From Phycisphaerales bacterium (GTDB taxonomy: Bacteria > Pseudomonadota > Gammaproteobacteria > Competibacterales > Competibacteraceae), in contig JACSSB010000350.1 of assembly GCA_014879435.1 (NCBI GenBank), positions 1-32,818 on the forward strand: 32,818 bases of DNA, given 5' to 3'. Made by a program: the position numbers and the translations under genes. This document shows positions 15,311 through 23,684 of the stretch, piece by piece (the stretch's first letter is position 1; each line of letters opens with the position of its first letter). Below the pieces are notes generated by a model. It was not told where the DNA came from. It made no database searches and worked only from the letters and a program-made list of their open reading frames with translations.

Positions 15311-18139
15311 TTACTGGCCCAGGGCCTCGCTGACAAGCTGTTGTTGCTGCTCGACGTGAACACCGTAATAGCCCACGGCCGGCGAGGCCGAATGCGGGCG
15401 GCCGGCGTAGCGAATCTTGAGGTGGGAAGGCAAGCCCCGCTCCAAGTGGTGTAACGTCTCAAACCAGGCACCTTGGTTGTGGGGTTCTTCCTGACACCAA
15501 ACGAGATCCTTAAGATGAGGATAACGATTGATTTCAGCGTTATAGAGGGTCTGCGGGAATGGATAAAGCTGCTCAATGCGGATGATGGCAACATGCTCCA
15601 GCTTACGCTCGCGACGAGCTTCCAACAGATCGTAGAAAACTTTGCCACTGCACGCGACCAGCCGCGTGATCTTCTCTGGATCGTGCGAATCGATTTCTGG
15701 AATGATCTCTTGAAAATGACCCTCGGTCAGATCTTCCAGACTGTTTATCGCCAACCGATGCCGCAGCAGGCTCTTTGGACTCATCACGATCAACGGCTTG
15801 CGGAAGGTACGCAGCATTTGTCGCCGCAGCATGTGGAAACACTGTGCTGGAGTCGAAGGCACCACGACTTGCATATTACGCTCGGCGCACAGTTGCAGGT
15901 AACGCTCCAATCGGGCCGAAGAATGCTCTGGCCCTTGGCCTTCATAGCCGTGCGGCAGCAGCATCACCAACCCGCAGATCCGATCCCATTTGGTTTGGCC
16001 GGAAGAGATAAACTGATCGACCACCACCTGAGCGCCATTGGCGAAATCACCGAACTGCCCTTCCCAAACAATCAAACCGTTTGGCTCAGCGGTGGCGTAG
16101 CCGTATTCGAACGCCAGTATCGCCTCCTCAGAGAGAATCGAGTCGATCACCATGAAGGTCGGTTGATCGGCATACAGATGCATCAACGGGATGTAACTGG
16201 AGCCGTCTTTCTGATTATGTAGCACCGCATGGCGGTGGAAGAAGGTGCCACGCCCACAGTCCTGACCGGAAATCCGTACCTGATAGCCTCCCTGAAGCAA
16301 GGAGGCGTAGGCTAGATTCTCAGCGAATCCCCAATCCACGGGCAGCGCCCCAGCCGCCATCTTGCGCCGGTCGTCCATGATCTTGGCGACGCGGGGATGC
16401 ATCTCAAAACCTTCCGGTAGTCTGAGCAAGCGGTCGCTTAGATCGCGGATAGCCTCCAACGGCAAGGAGGTATCGACGGAAAGACTCCAGTCTTCATGCT
16501 TGAACGCCGACCAGTCAATCGAATAAGGCCCAGTAATCGGAGGCTGTGTTGGCCGCGACACCTGACGACCCGCATCGAGGTCATCACGGTACTTGGTCTG
16601 CATATCGTGGAAGTCGGCTTCGGTGATCACCCCCTCGCCGATCAATTTTTCGGCATACAAGGTGGCAATGGTCTTACGCGCCCGGATCTTCTTGTACATC
16701 ATCGGCTGGGTGGTGGCAGGCTCATCGGCCTCGTTATGGCCCAGTCGACGGTAGCAGATCATATCGATGACCACATCTTTGTTGAAGGCCATCCGATATT
16801 CGAGTGCCAGCCGGGTGACGAACAGCACCGCCTCGGGATCATCGCCGTTCACATGGAAGATCGGTGCTTGCACCATCTTGGCGATGTCGGTGCAATACAG
16901 CGCCGAACGCGTGTCCAGCGGATTGCTGGTAGTGAAACCGATCTGATTGTTGATCACAATGTGTATGGTGCCGCCGGTACGGTAACCGCGTACCTGCGAG
17001 AACTGGAAAGTTTCCATGTTCACGCCCTGACCGGCGAAGGCAGCGTCACCATGAATCAACACCGGCATCACCGCATTCAGCGGTGGAAATTCTGCACCCG
17101 GTGGACGACGGCGCTCCATACGCGCACGCACCGAACCTTCGACCACCGGATTGACGATTTCCAGATGCGAGGGATTGAAGGCCAATGCCAAATGCAACAG
17201 ACCGCCGGAGGTTGCTACATCCGAGGAAAAACCCAAGTGATATTTCACGTCGCCGGTGCTACCGACCCGCCGCTTCCCCTCGAATTCGTCGAATAATTCG
17301 CTGGGTGCTTTGCCGATGATGTTGACCAAGACATTGAGTCGACCACGATGGGCCATACCGACTACGATTTCTTGGACTCCTTGAGCACCAGCCAATTGGA
17401 CGATTTCGTCCATCATCGGAATCAGGCTGTCGCCCCCTTCCAACGAAAAACGCTTCTGGCCCACGTAACGGGTGTGCAGATAGCGCTCCAACCCTTCGGC
17501 GGCCACCAGCCAGTGCAGCAACTGGCGGCGATCCTCACTGCTCAGCTCCAGTCGGGCGCGCTGCCCCTCCAGTCGCTTTTGGATCCAGCGCTTCTCGGAA
17601 GTCTCGTTGATATGCATATATTCCGAACCGATGGTGCCGACATAAACGTCGTGCACCAAGTCCAGAATCTCGCGCAGCGACCACTGCGATGGAGCCATCA
17701 GTGAACCGGTATTGAACAAAGTGCCCATATCGGCCTCACTGAGACCATGGTAACCCGGTTCCAGCTCAGGAACCGGCGGACGCTCGCGTAACTGCAGCGG
17801 ATCGAGATTGGCGGCCTTATGCCCACGGGTGCGATAGGCGTTGATAATACGTAGCACCGAAGCCTGCTTTTCGGCAGCAGCAGGATTGTAAGTCTGTACC
17901 CGTGCCACGCCGGTCTGCTGTGGCTGTAAGGCCAGTTGGGCAAAGGAATCGCGGATCGGGCCGTGCGCGACGTCGCGGGCACCTTGACCCTGCGCTTGGA
18001 AATCACGGAAATACTGCCGCCAGTTTTCGCTGACCGATTCTGGATCGCTCAGGAAACTTTCGTACAGATCCTCGATAAACGCCGCATTACCGCCAAACAG
18101 GGGGGAACTTTGGCGAAACTGCTCGATAAGTGTGCTCAT
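15311..18139 (-). CDS. odhA: 2-oxoglutarate dehydrogenase E1 component
   Basis: This thiamine-diphosphate enzyme decarboxylates 2-oxoglutarate and passes the succinyl group to OdhB, a main TCA-cycle step. The 942-residue protein is normal for the family (E. coli SucA 933). The N-terminal segment (14-48) with SPLFGGNAAFIEDLYESFL precedes GMAHRGRLNVL (261-271). The ThDP region holds GDAAFAGQG (364-372) and NNQIGFTT (397-404). The C-terminal half contains LLPHGYEGQGPEHSSAR, typical of OGDH. ATG at 18139 has GGGGAG about 12 bases upstream. It is the first gene of odhA-odhB-lpd, and about 600 bp of non-coding sequence separates it from the divergent dksA, leaving room for its promoter. Confidence 0.98.
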   Translation of the reverse strand: MSTLIEQFRQSSPLFGGNAAFIEDLYESFLSDPESVSENWRQYFRDFQAQGQGARDVAHGPIRDSFAQLALQPQQTGVARVQTYNPAAAEKQASVLRIINAYRTRGHKAANLDPLQLRERPPVPELEPGYHGLSEADMGTLFNTGSLMAPSQWSLREILDLVHDVYVGTIGSEYMHINETSEKRWIQKRLEGQRARLELSSEDRRQLLHWLVAAEGLERYLHTRYVGQKRFSLEGGDSLIPMMDEIVQLAGAQGVQEIVVGMAHRGRLNVLVNIIGKAPSELFDEFEGKRRVGSTGDVKYHLGFSSDVATSGGLLHLALAFNPSHLEIVNPVVEGSVRARMERRRPPGAEFPPLNAVMPVLIHGDAAFAGQGVNMETFQFSQVRGYRTGGTIHIVINNQIGFTTSNPLDTRSALYCTDIAKMVQAPIFHVNGDDPEAVLFVTRLALEYRMAFNKDVVIDMICYRRLGHNEADEPATTQPMMYKKIRARKTIATLYAEKLIGEGVITEADFHDMQTKYRDDLDAGRQVSRPTQPPITGPYSIDWSAFKHEDWSLSVDTSLPLEAIRDLSDRLLRLPEGFEMHPRVAKIMDDRRKMAAGALPVDWGFAENLAYASLLQGGYQVRISGQDCGRGTFFHRHAVLHNQKDGSSYIPLMHLYADQPTFMVIDSILSEEAILAFEYGYATAEPNGLIVWEGQFGDFANGAQVVVDQFISSGQTKWDRICGLVMLLPHGYEGQGPEHSSARLERYLQLCAERNMQVVVPSTPAQCFHMLRRQMLRTFRKPLIVMSPKSLLRHRLAINSLEDLTEGHFQEIIPEIDSHDPEKITRLVACSGKVFYDLLEARRERKLEHVAIIRIEQLYPFPQTLYNAEINRYPHLKDLVWCQEEPHNQGAWFETLHHLERGLPSHLKIRYAGRPHSASPAVGYYGVHVEQQQQLVSEALGQ

Positions 18140-18746
18140 TGATGGTCATCAACTCCCCGGTTCTCGTAAGGATTCCGGTCAAGGTTTGGCTTTTTGAGGT
18201 GGTTTTTCCTGGAATCTATGGAGTGGAAGCGCGCATACCGTGCGATATGTCTTCACCGGAGCGCGCGATGCCGGTACCTTGATCGCGTCAGGAACCGGAA
18301 AGACACCAGATAGGACAAGGTACGACCACACCAGTTTTGTCATTGCTTTCTGGCCTCAACCATTAATTTTGGTCGATCTGCCGAGGAACTGCCACATTCA
18401 TGGTAATAAACGGTGGGACGCACCGGGCAAAAAATAAGGCGAGTATCCACTTGGGTGTGGGCAGTTTCGAAGTGATCGGCGATTATACACGGTGATATCT
18501 GCACGGATAAACCTGTGATTAATTGTTTAAATTCACTATTCCCATGCGTTTGGCCTAGACCCACGGCCATTTCATGTCTCTCACCTGCGGCGGTCCGAAT
18601 CGCTTTCATAATTTTTGCTATGACAACAAGGCTGCTGTACATTTTCAAATGATGGCATCGTGAGTCATCGATGCCGGTATCGTGGTGGAAATCAGCGCAA
18701 GTCGCTTCCACCGCGCAGGTCCGGTTCCATTCAGGAGGAAATCGCG
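18140..18746. other. Non-coding region between divergent odhA and dksA
   Basis: About 600 bp without a convincing gene. Short open frames exist (for example 18240-18437 on +) but show no start signal or protein-like composition. It contains a 6-bp inverted repeat CGCGAT-N12-ATCGCG (18264-18287) and AT-rich stretches around 18480-18530 and 18600-18650, and it must hold the promoters of both flanking operons. I see no tRNA or recognisable RNA gene. Confidence 0.6.
18615..18643 (+). promoter_or_regulatory. Candidate sigma-70 promoter of dksA
   Basis: TTGCTA (18615-18620), a 17-bp spacer and TACATT (18638-18643) match the sigma-70 pattern at four of six positions in each hexamer. It would give a leader of about 95 bases before the dksA start. 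Prediction by eye only. Confidence 0.35.
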
Positions 18747-19172
18747 ATGGTCGCCACCAATTCGATCACGCAGGAAACGCCCGCGCCTTACCAACCCGCC
18801 GAAGGCGAGGAATATATGGGTAATGCACAACGGGCTTACTTCCGCCATGTGCTGCTGGACTGGAAGCAAAGCTTGCTGGATGAGGTCAATCGTACGGTTA
18901 ACCATATGCGGGATGAATCTTCCGCTTTCCCCGATCCCAACGACCGCGCCACCCAGGAAGAGGAGTTCAGCCTGGAGTTGCGCACGCGAGATCGAGAACG
19001 CAAGTTACTTAAGAAAATCAACGAAGCCTTAACTCAGATCGAAAGTGGCGATTACGGCTATTGTGAGACCTGCGGCGTGGAGATTGGATTACTGCGGATG
19101 CAGGCTCGCCCAACCGCCACTTTGTGTATTGACTGCAAAATGCTGGAGGAAATCCGCGAAAAGCAAGGATAG
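18747..19172 (+). CDS. dksA: RNA polymerase-binding transcription factor DksA
   Basis: DksA enters the RNA polymerase secondary channel and, with ppGpp, represses rRNA promoters and activates biosynthetic ones. The 141-residue protein is close to E. coli DksA (151). The coiled-coil tip motif DPNDRA places D63, D66 and A68, and QEEEFSLELRTRDRERKLLKKI follows. The C-terminal zinc finger has four cysteines (C106, C109, C127, C130), so it is the canonical zinc-bound form and not a cysteine-poor paralogue. ATG at 18747 has a strong AGGAGGA (18733-18739) seven bases upstream, which decides the start against the longer open frame from 18660. gluQ follows closely, a pairing conserved in gammaproteobacteria. 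Confidence 0.98.
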   Translation: MVATNSITQETPAPYQPAEGEEYMGNAQRAYFRHVLLDWKQSLLDEVNRTVNHMRDESSAFPDPNDRATQEEEFSLELRTRDRERKLLKKINEALTQIESGDYGYCETCGVEIGLLRMQARPTATLCIDCKMLEEIREKQG

Positions 19173-19211
19173 CATCGCCAAATTTTGCTTAACCGGTCTC
19201 GCCCATCGCTC

Positions 19212-20150
19212 ATGTCCCGACGGTCGCTTGCTATCGACTTGACGGTGAATCGCGGTGGAATACGTGGTCGTTTCGCACCATCCCCAACCGGAGCGCTCCA
19301 CTTCGGTTCTTTGGTTGCTGCGCTCGCCAGTTTCCTGGAGGCGCGACAGAATCAGGGGACATGGTTGCTCCGCATCGAAGATATAGACGGACCTCGTGCC
19401 GAACCGGGCGCTACCGACGCTATCTTGCGCGCCCTGGATCGTCATGGTCTGCACTGGGACGAATCGGTGTGGTATCAGAGCCAACGACAGGATTGCTATC
19501 GGGAAACACTGGAGCGCCTACTACACCTTGATCTAGCCTATCCCTGCACCTGCACGCGACGAGAGCTTGCCAGCCATCCGATCCGTGCGCACGATGGCAG
19601 CCCGATTTATCCGGGCTACTGCCAAAACGGCGTCTGCCAACCGGGCCGTCCCGCTGCTATCCGTTTACGCGTCGCCAATACTCCCGTGGTATTCCAAGAT
19701 GCCCTACGCGGCCATCAGGAGCAGTGCCTGGAGCGAGAAGTGGGTGACTTCGTGATCCGTCGCGCTGATGGCTTGTTCGCCTATCAACTGGCCGTTGTGG
19801 TGGATGACGCGGCTCAAGGCATCACCCAAGTCGTGCGGGGTGGTGACTTACTGGACTCCACTCCTCGACAAATCTACCTGCAAAATCTGTTAAGCCTACC
19901 CACACCCACCTACGCGCACCTACCGGTCGCTCTCGATCAGCACGGGTACAAACTCAGCAAGCAAAGCGGAGCAGCCCCGCTTGATCTCGATCAACCAGGG
20001 TCCGCACTCTGGTCCGCTCTGCACTTCCTGGGCCAGAACCCACCGCCCGATCTGAACGGCGAACCGCCCACGACTATTCTGGCCTGGGCACATGCTCACT
20101 GGCGATTGGAACAGGTACCAGCGGTACCAGCGATGCCGATGCACCGCTAA
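19212..20150 (+). CDS. gluQ: Glutamyl-Q tRNA(Asp) synthetase
   Basis: GluQRS activates glutamate and attaches it to the queuosine base at position 34 of tRNA-Asp, not to a tRNA 3' end. The 312-residue protein is the catalytic half of a class I glutamyl-tRNA synthetase without the anticodon domain. The HIGH-type motif is FAPSPTGALHFGSL (21-34), RIEDIDGPR is at 54-62, a zinc site is suggested by C112, C114, Y133 and C137, and the KMSKS equivalent is KLSK (247-250). The start is uncertain: TTG 19185, ATG 19212 and GTG 19244-region starts are possible, and none has a clear Shine-Dalgarno. ATG 19212 is the conservative choice. It lies 39 bp after dksA. Confidence 0.92.
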   Translation: MSRRSLAIDLTVNRGGIRGRFAPSPTGALHFGSLVAALASFLEARQNQGTWLLRIEDIDGPRAEPGATDAILRALDRHGLHWDESVWYQSQRQDCYRETLERLLHLDLAYPCTCTRRELASHPIRAHDGSPIYPGYCQNGVCQPGRPAAIRLRVANTPVVFQDALRGHQEQCLEREVGDFVIRRADGLFAYQLAVVVDDAAQGITQVVRGGDLLDSTPRQIYLQNLLSLPTPTYAHLPVALDQHGYKLSKQSGAAPLDLDQPGSALWSALHFLGQNPPPDLNGEPPTTILAWAHAHWRLEQVPAVPAMPMHR

Positions 20151-20187
20151 GGGTCACCGAACAATCAATGAACTCGCACCGGGTAGA

Positions 20188-20215
20188 TTGACTCGAACCA
20201 GCGAGCTTCTAGACT
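20188..20215 (+). promoter_or_regulatory. Candidate sigma-70 promoter of acs
   Basis: TTGACT (20188-20193), a 16-bp spacer and TAGACT (20210-20215) match the consensus at five and four positions. It lies about 118 bp before the acs start in an otherwise empty 182-bp gap. Confidence 0.4.
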
Positions 20216-20332
20216 TAAAAGCGATCAATTTCCCGAATGGCTCCGAGCGTACCCATTGATCTCCGCTCGCTGGCCACGGCTATCACCACCATCCCACTAC
20301 AACCTTATTCCCACCAAAGGAGCAACACGATT

Positions 20333-22270
20333 ATGTCCGAAAGCAAGGTCTATCCTGTACCTGCCGAAGTCGCCGCCCATGCCTGGATCAATAACGAGCA
20401 ATATCTACAAATGTATCAGCGCTCGGTTGACGATCCAGAAGGGTTCTGGGCAGAGCAGGCCAATCAGTTTCTCTCTTGGTTCAAGCCCTGGAACAAGGTG
20501 CTGGATTGGGATTTCACCAAGGGCTACATCCGTTGGTTCGATGGCGGCCAGATCAACGTCAGCTATAACTGCTTGGATCGCCATCTGGAGACCCGTGGCG
20601 ACCAAACCGCCATCATCTGGGAAGGCGACAGTCCCAACGAAGACAGGAAGATCACCTACAAACAATTGCACCAGGACGTTTGCAAGTTTGCCAATGCGCT
20701 AAAAAGCTTGGGCGTCAAGAAAGGGGATCGGGTCTGCATCTACATGCCGATGATTCCCGAAACCGCAGTCGCCATGCTGGCCTGTACCCGCATCGGTGCT
20801 GTTCACTCCATCGTATTCGGCGGCTTTTCGCCGGATTCGCTGAAGGATCGCATCATCGATGCCGAATGCAATGTCGTGATCACCTCCGACGAAGGCTTGC
20901 GCGGCGGCCGCAAGGTGCCGATGAAGGTCAACGCCGACAAGGCACTGCAAAGCACTCCCAGTGTGCAGAAGATGGTGGTGGTCAAGCGTACCGGCAGCAA
21001 CATCGCTTGGACCGAAGGCCGCGATGTTTGGTACCACGATCTGATGGCTCAGGCATCTGCCGACTGCCCGCCGGAACACCTGGATGCCGAAGATCCGCTG
21101 TTCATCCTCTACACCTCCGGTTCCACTGGCAAGCCCAAGGGCGTGCTGCACACCACCGGTGGCTATCTGCTGCACACGGCGATCACCCATAAGTACATCT
21201 TCGATTATCACGACGGCGATATCTACTGGTGTACCGCTGACGTGGGTTGGGTGACTGGCCATTCCTATATCGTTTACGGCCCGTTGGCCAACGGCGCCAC
21301 CACCCTCATGTTTGAAGGCATTCCGACCTTCCCGGATGCGGGTCGGTTCTGGCAGGTGGTCGATAAGCATCAGGTCAACATCTTCTACACCGCTCCGACC
21401 GCCATCCGCTCACTGATGCGCGAGGGCGAAGCTCCGGTCAAAGCGACTTCGCGTAAGAGCCTGCGCCTGCTGGGTTCGGTCGGCGAGCCGATCAACCCCG
21501 AAGCTTGGGAATGGTATTACCACAATGTCGGTGATGGACGCTGCCCCATCGTCGATACCTGGTGGCAAACCGAGACCGGCGGCATCCTGATCAGCCCATT
21601 GCCAGGCGCAACTCCCCTCAAGCCGGGTTCCGCCACCCGCCCGTTCTTTGGGGTATGTCCGGCTCTGGTGGATTCCGAAGGGAACTTCCTGGAAGGCGCG
21701 ACCGACGGCAATCTCGTCATCACCCGGCCCTGGCCGGGCATCATGCGCACGGTATACGGTGATCACCCGCGTTTCATCGAGACCTATTTCTCGATGTACA
21801 AGGGGTTGTATTTCACCGGTGACGGCGCACGCCGCGACGAAGATGGCTACTACTGGATCACCGGTCGGGTGGACGATGTGATCAACGTCTCCGGTCACCG
21901 CATGGGCACCGCCGAAGTCGAATCAGCGCTGGTGCTGCATCCAGCGGTCGCCGAAGCAGCAGTGGTCGGCTACCCGCACGATCTCAAGGGCCAAGGCATT
22001 TATGCCTACGTCACCCTGAAAGTCGGGATCGAACCGACCGAAGCCCTGCGCAAGGAACTGGTTGCCCATGTGCGCAAGGAAATCGGCCCGATTGCTACCC
22101 CAGACGTACTGCAATGGGCGCCCGGTCTGCCCAAGACGCGTTCCGGTAAGATCATGCGCCGCATCCTGCGTAAGATCGCTGCCAACGAAGTCGATCAGTT
22201 AGGCGATACTTCGACCTTGGCCGATCCAGGCGTAGTTACGGATCTGGTGGATAATCGTGCAGTTAAGTAA
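20333..22270 (+). CDS. acs: Acetyl-CoA synthetase (AMP-forming)
   Basis: Acs activates acetate with ATP to acetyl-AMP and then acetyl-CoA, the high-affinity acetate scavenging route. The 645-residue protein (E. coli 652) belongs to the ANL superfamily. The P-loop-like motif is LYTSGSTGKPKGVLHTTGGY, the aromatic signature is VDTWWQTETGG, YFTGDGARRDEDGYYWITGR is the hinge region, and PKTRSGKIMRR near the C-terminus holds K606, the lysine acetylated for control in the family. ATG at 20333 has AAGGAG (20317-20322) ten bases upstream, so the in-frame ATG at 20237 is rejected. A strong terminator follows. Confidence 0.98.
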   Translation: MSESKVYPVPAEVAAHAWINNEQYLQMYQRSVDDPEGFWAEQANQFLSWFKPWNKVLDWDFTKGYIRWFDGGQINVSYNCLDRHLETRGDQTAIIWEGDSPNEDRKITYKQLHQDVCKFANALKSLGVKKGDRVCIYMPMIPETAVAMLACTRIGAVHSIVFGGFSPDSLKDRIIDAECNVVITSDEGLRGGRKVPMKVNADKALQSTPSVQKMVVVKRTGSNIAWTEGRDVWYHDLMAQASADCPPEHLDAEDPLFILYTSGSTGKPKGVLHTTGGYLLHTAITHKYIFDYHDGDIYWCTADVGWVTGHSYIVYGPLANGATTLMFEGIPTFPDAGRFWQVVDKHQVNIFYTAPTAIRSLMREGEAPVKATSRKSLRLLGSVGEPINPEAWEWYYHNVGDGRCPIVDTWWQTETGGILISPLPGATPLKPGSATRPFFGVCPALVDSEGNFLEGATDGNLVITRPWPGIMRTVYGDHPRFIETYFSMYKGLYFTGDGARRDEDGYYWITGRVDDVINVSGHRMGTAEVESALVLHPAVAEAAVVGYPHDLKGQGIYAYVTLKVGIEPTEALRKELVAHVRKEIGPIATPDVLQWAPGLPKTRSGKIMRRILRKIAANEVDQLGDTSTLADPGVVTDLVDNRAVK

Positions 22271-22314
22271 CTCGTTATTTAACCAAGAATAATAATAACC
22301 ATCTAGCCAGCCTG

Positions 22315-22352
22315 AACCCGGCCCCTTTCAGCGAAAGGAGCCGGGTTTTTTT
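22315..22352 (+). terminator. Rho-independent terminator of acs
   Basis: AACCCGGCCCCTTTC and GAAAGGAGCCGGGTT form a 15-bp stem with one mismatch and a 3-base loop (AGC), followed by a run of seven T. The end of the T-run overlaps the stop codon of the convergent gene on the other strand (TTA at 22351-22353). There is no A-run on the left, so it acts on the plus strand only. Confidence 0.95.
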
Positions 22353-23229
22353 ATGAAAGTGCAACTGCGCGACGTACACCCGTTTCGCTGATCCAAGCAT
22401 TGATCAGCCGTGCCGGAGTAATATCGAAATAGATATTGCGCACACTGACACCCGGCCAAGCCGGTACTTCTAATTCGCTCGATGCCATTTCTTCCAGCAC
22501 TGGCGGCGCCTCGCCTGCGGCACGTTGCTTGAAACTCTCACAGCAGACATAGAAAGGCACACCGTACTCACGCGCTGCCAGCGCCAACAGCACGGTCCCG
22601 GCTTTGTTGACGACTGAACCATCACTCAACAGGCTATCAGCACCGACCAACACCCCATCCGCCTGACCAACGAACACCCCCATTTGCGCATCGGTGATGT
22701 ACGTAGTCGGCACGTTCCAGGTCGAGAGTCGTTCCACCACTCGGCGCCCCTCAATCAGCGGCCGCGACTCGGTCACGATCATCTGCAAGCCCTGATCTTT
22801 GAGCAAACGACAGGTTTCGAGCACCGTCGAACTGAGACTGTGTGTCATCAGCGTGCGCCCAGGACCGAGCCAATGGGCGGCATGCACGGCACAATCGCTC
22901 ACCGCCTGGCGGGATAGCGCAACCAAGGCGGTGGCCCGTTCGACGGCGAACCGACGGAGCCAATCCAAATCCAAATCCCCATCGGCCACACTCATTTCCG
23001 CCCGCCAGCGCCGCAGCAGATGACCCACCGGCGCCATGCTGGGCCGGGTCATCGCCAACTCAGCAGCCAGGGCCAACAGATATTGTCTGAATTCGACACC
23101 ATCGGTGGCTGGCAAAATCTTCGCCGCCTCCGCTAGGATCGTCAGGCAGCGGCGAGCCAATTCGCTGGCACCATGAACACGATCGCCACGAATTTCGGCA
23201 ATTTCACGGTTGAATTGTGAGAGGTTCAT
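22351..23229 (-). CDS. eIF2B / ribose-1,5-bisphosphate isomerase-fold protein
   Basis: The 292-residue protein has the Rossmann-like C-terminal domain of the eIF2B-alpha/beta/delta, MtnA and R15P-isomerase superfamily, after a helical N-terminal domain (about 1-115). Motifs in order are LMTHSLSSTVLETC (127-140), TESRPLIEGR (153-162), VGADSLLSDGSVVNKAGT (195-212) and YFDITPARLINAWISETG near the end. These resemble archaeal and bacterial eIF2B-like proteins. The ESRP arginine and the aspartate of GAD (D198) are kept, but the cysteine found in the THC motif of MtnA and R15P isomerases is serine here (S131). It may bind a sugar phosphate or nucleotide without isomerising it. Function unknown. Confidence 0.75.
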   Translation of the reverse strand: MNLSQFNREIAEIRGDRVHGASELARRCLTILAEAAKILPATDGVEFRQYLLALAAELAMTRPSMAPVGHLLRRWRAEMSVADGDLDLDWLRRFAVERATALVALSRQAVSDCAVHAAHWLGPGRTLMTHSLSSTVLETCRLLKDQGLQMIVTESRPLIEGRRVVERLSTWNVPTTYITDAQMGVFVGQADGVLVGADSLLSDGSVVNKAGTVLLALAAREYGVPFYVCCESFKQRAAGEAPPVLEEMASSELEVPAWPGVSVRNIYFDITPARLINAWISETGVRRAVALS

Positions 23230-23346
23230 TGTTCAAAATTCACAGAAATAATGATGAAGATTTGATTGCCGATCCGGCCTTACCAAAATAGGACAAACCC
23301 GGACAATCGGCGCCCCCATACCCCCAATTTGAACAGGAGACCGGTC

Positions 23347-23649
23347 ATGAGCGACGTTGATCCCATCATTGGTAATTGGTATCGCAACGAGGAAACCGGC
23401 AATGATTTCGAGGTAGTCGCTCTGGATGAAGAAGCCCAGACAATCGAAATCCAGTATTTCGACGGCGACATAGAGGAATTGGATCTGGATGCTTGGTACG
23501 AACTGCCGCTGGAGGCTATCGAAGCGCCAGATGACTGGTCCGGCCCCTACGATGAAATCGAAGTGGACGAACTCGACGACTATAACGAAGACGAAGAAGA
23601 AGAATTCAGCGAAGACGACGATTTGCTCAATGATCGGGACGAGGACTAA
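23347..23649 (+). CDS. Small very acidic protein (DUF6763-like)
   Basis: This 100-residue protein starts at ATG 23347 with AGGAGA (23335-23340) six bases upstream, a strong initiation signal. By my count 42 residues are Asp or Glu, only two are Arg, and there is no Lys. The first 60 residues read like a small beta barrel of the Tudor or SH3 kind (GNWYRNEETGNDFEVVALDE, then IEIQYFDGDIEELDLDAWY), ending in a conserved-looking aromatic. The last 30 residues are an acidic tail, probably disordered. I recall similar gammaproteobacterial proteins under DUF6763, with no known function. It is divergent from the eIF2B-like gene and convergent with tex. Confidence 0.75.
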   Translation: MSDVDPIIGNWYRNEETGNDFEVVALDEEAQTIEIQYFDGDIEELDLDAWYELPLEAIEAPDDWSGPYDEIEVDELDDYNEDEEEEFSEDDDLLNDRDED

Positions 23650-23684
23650 CTCCGAGTCCTAGCATCCCGACAGATTGCCCTAGC

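Noticed and set aside
15473..16222. 249-codon plus-strand open frame inside the odhA 3' half
   Set aside because: Antisense shadow with no motif, start signal or conserved context.
16496..17296. 266-codon plus-strand open frame inside odhA
   Set aside because: It is fully antisense to the ThDP domain of odhA. The His/Arg-rich product looks like a shadow of the coding strand.
18264..18287. CGCGAT-N12-ATCGCG inverted repeat upstream of odhA
   Set aside because: Six-base arms in GC-rich sequence are expected by chance, and it is not placed at a recognisable promoter.
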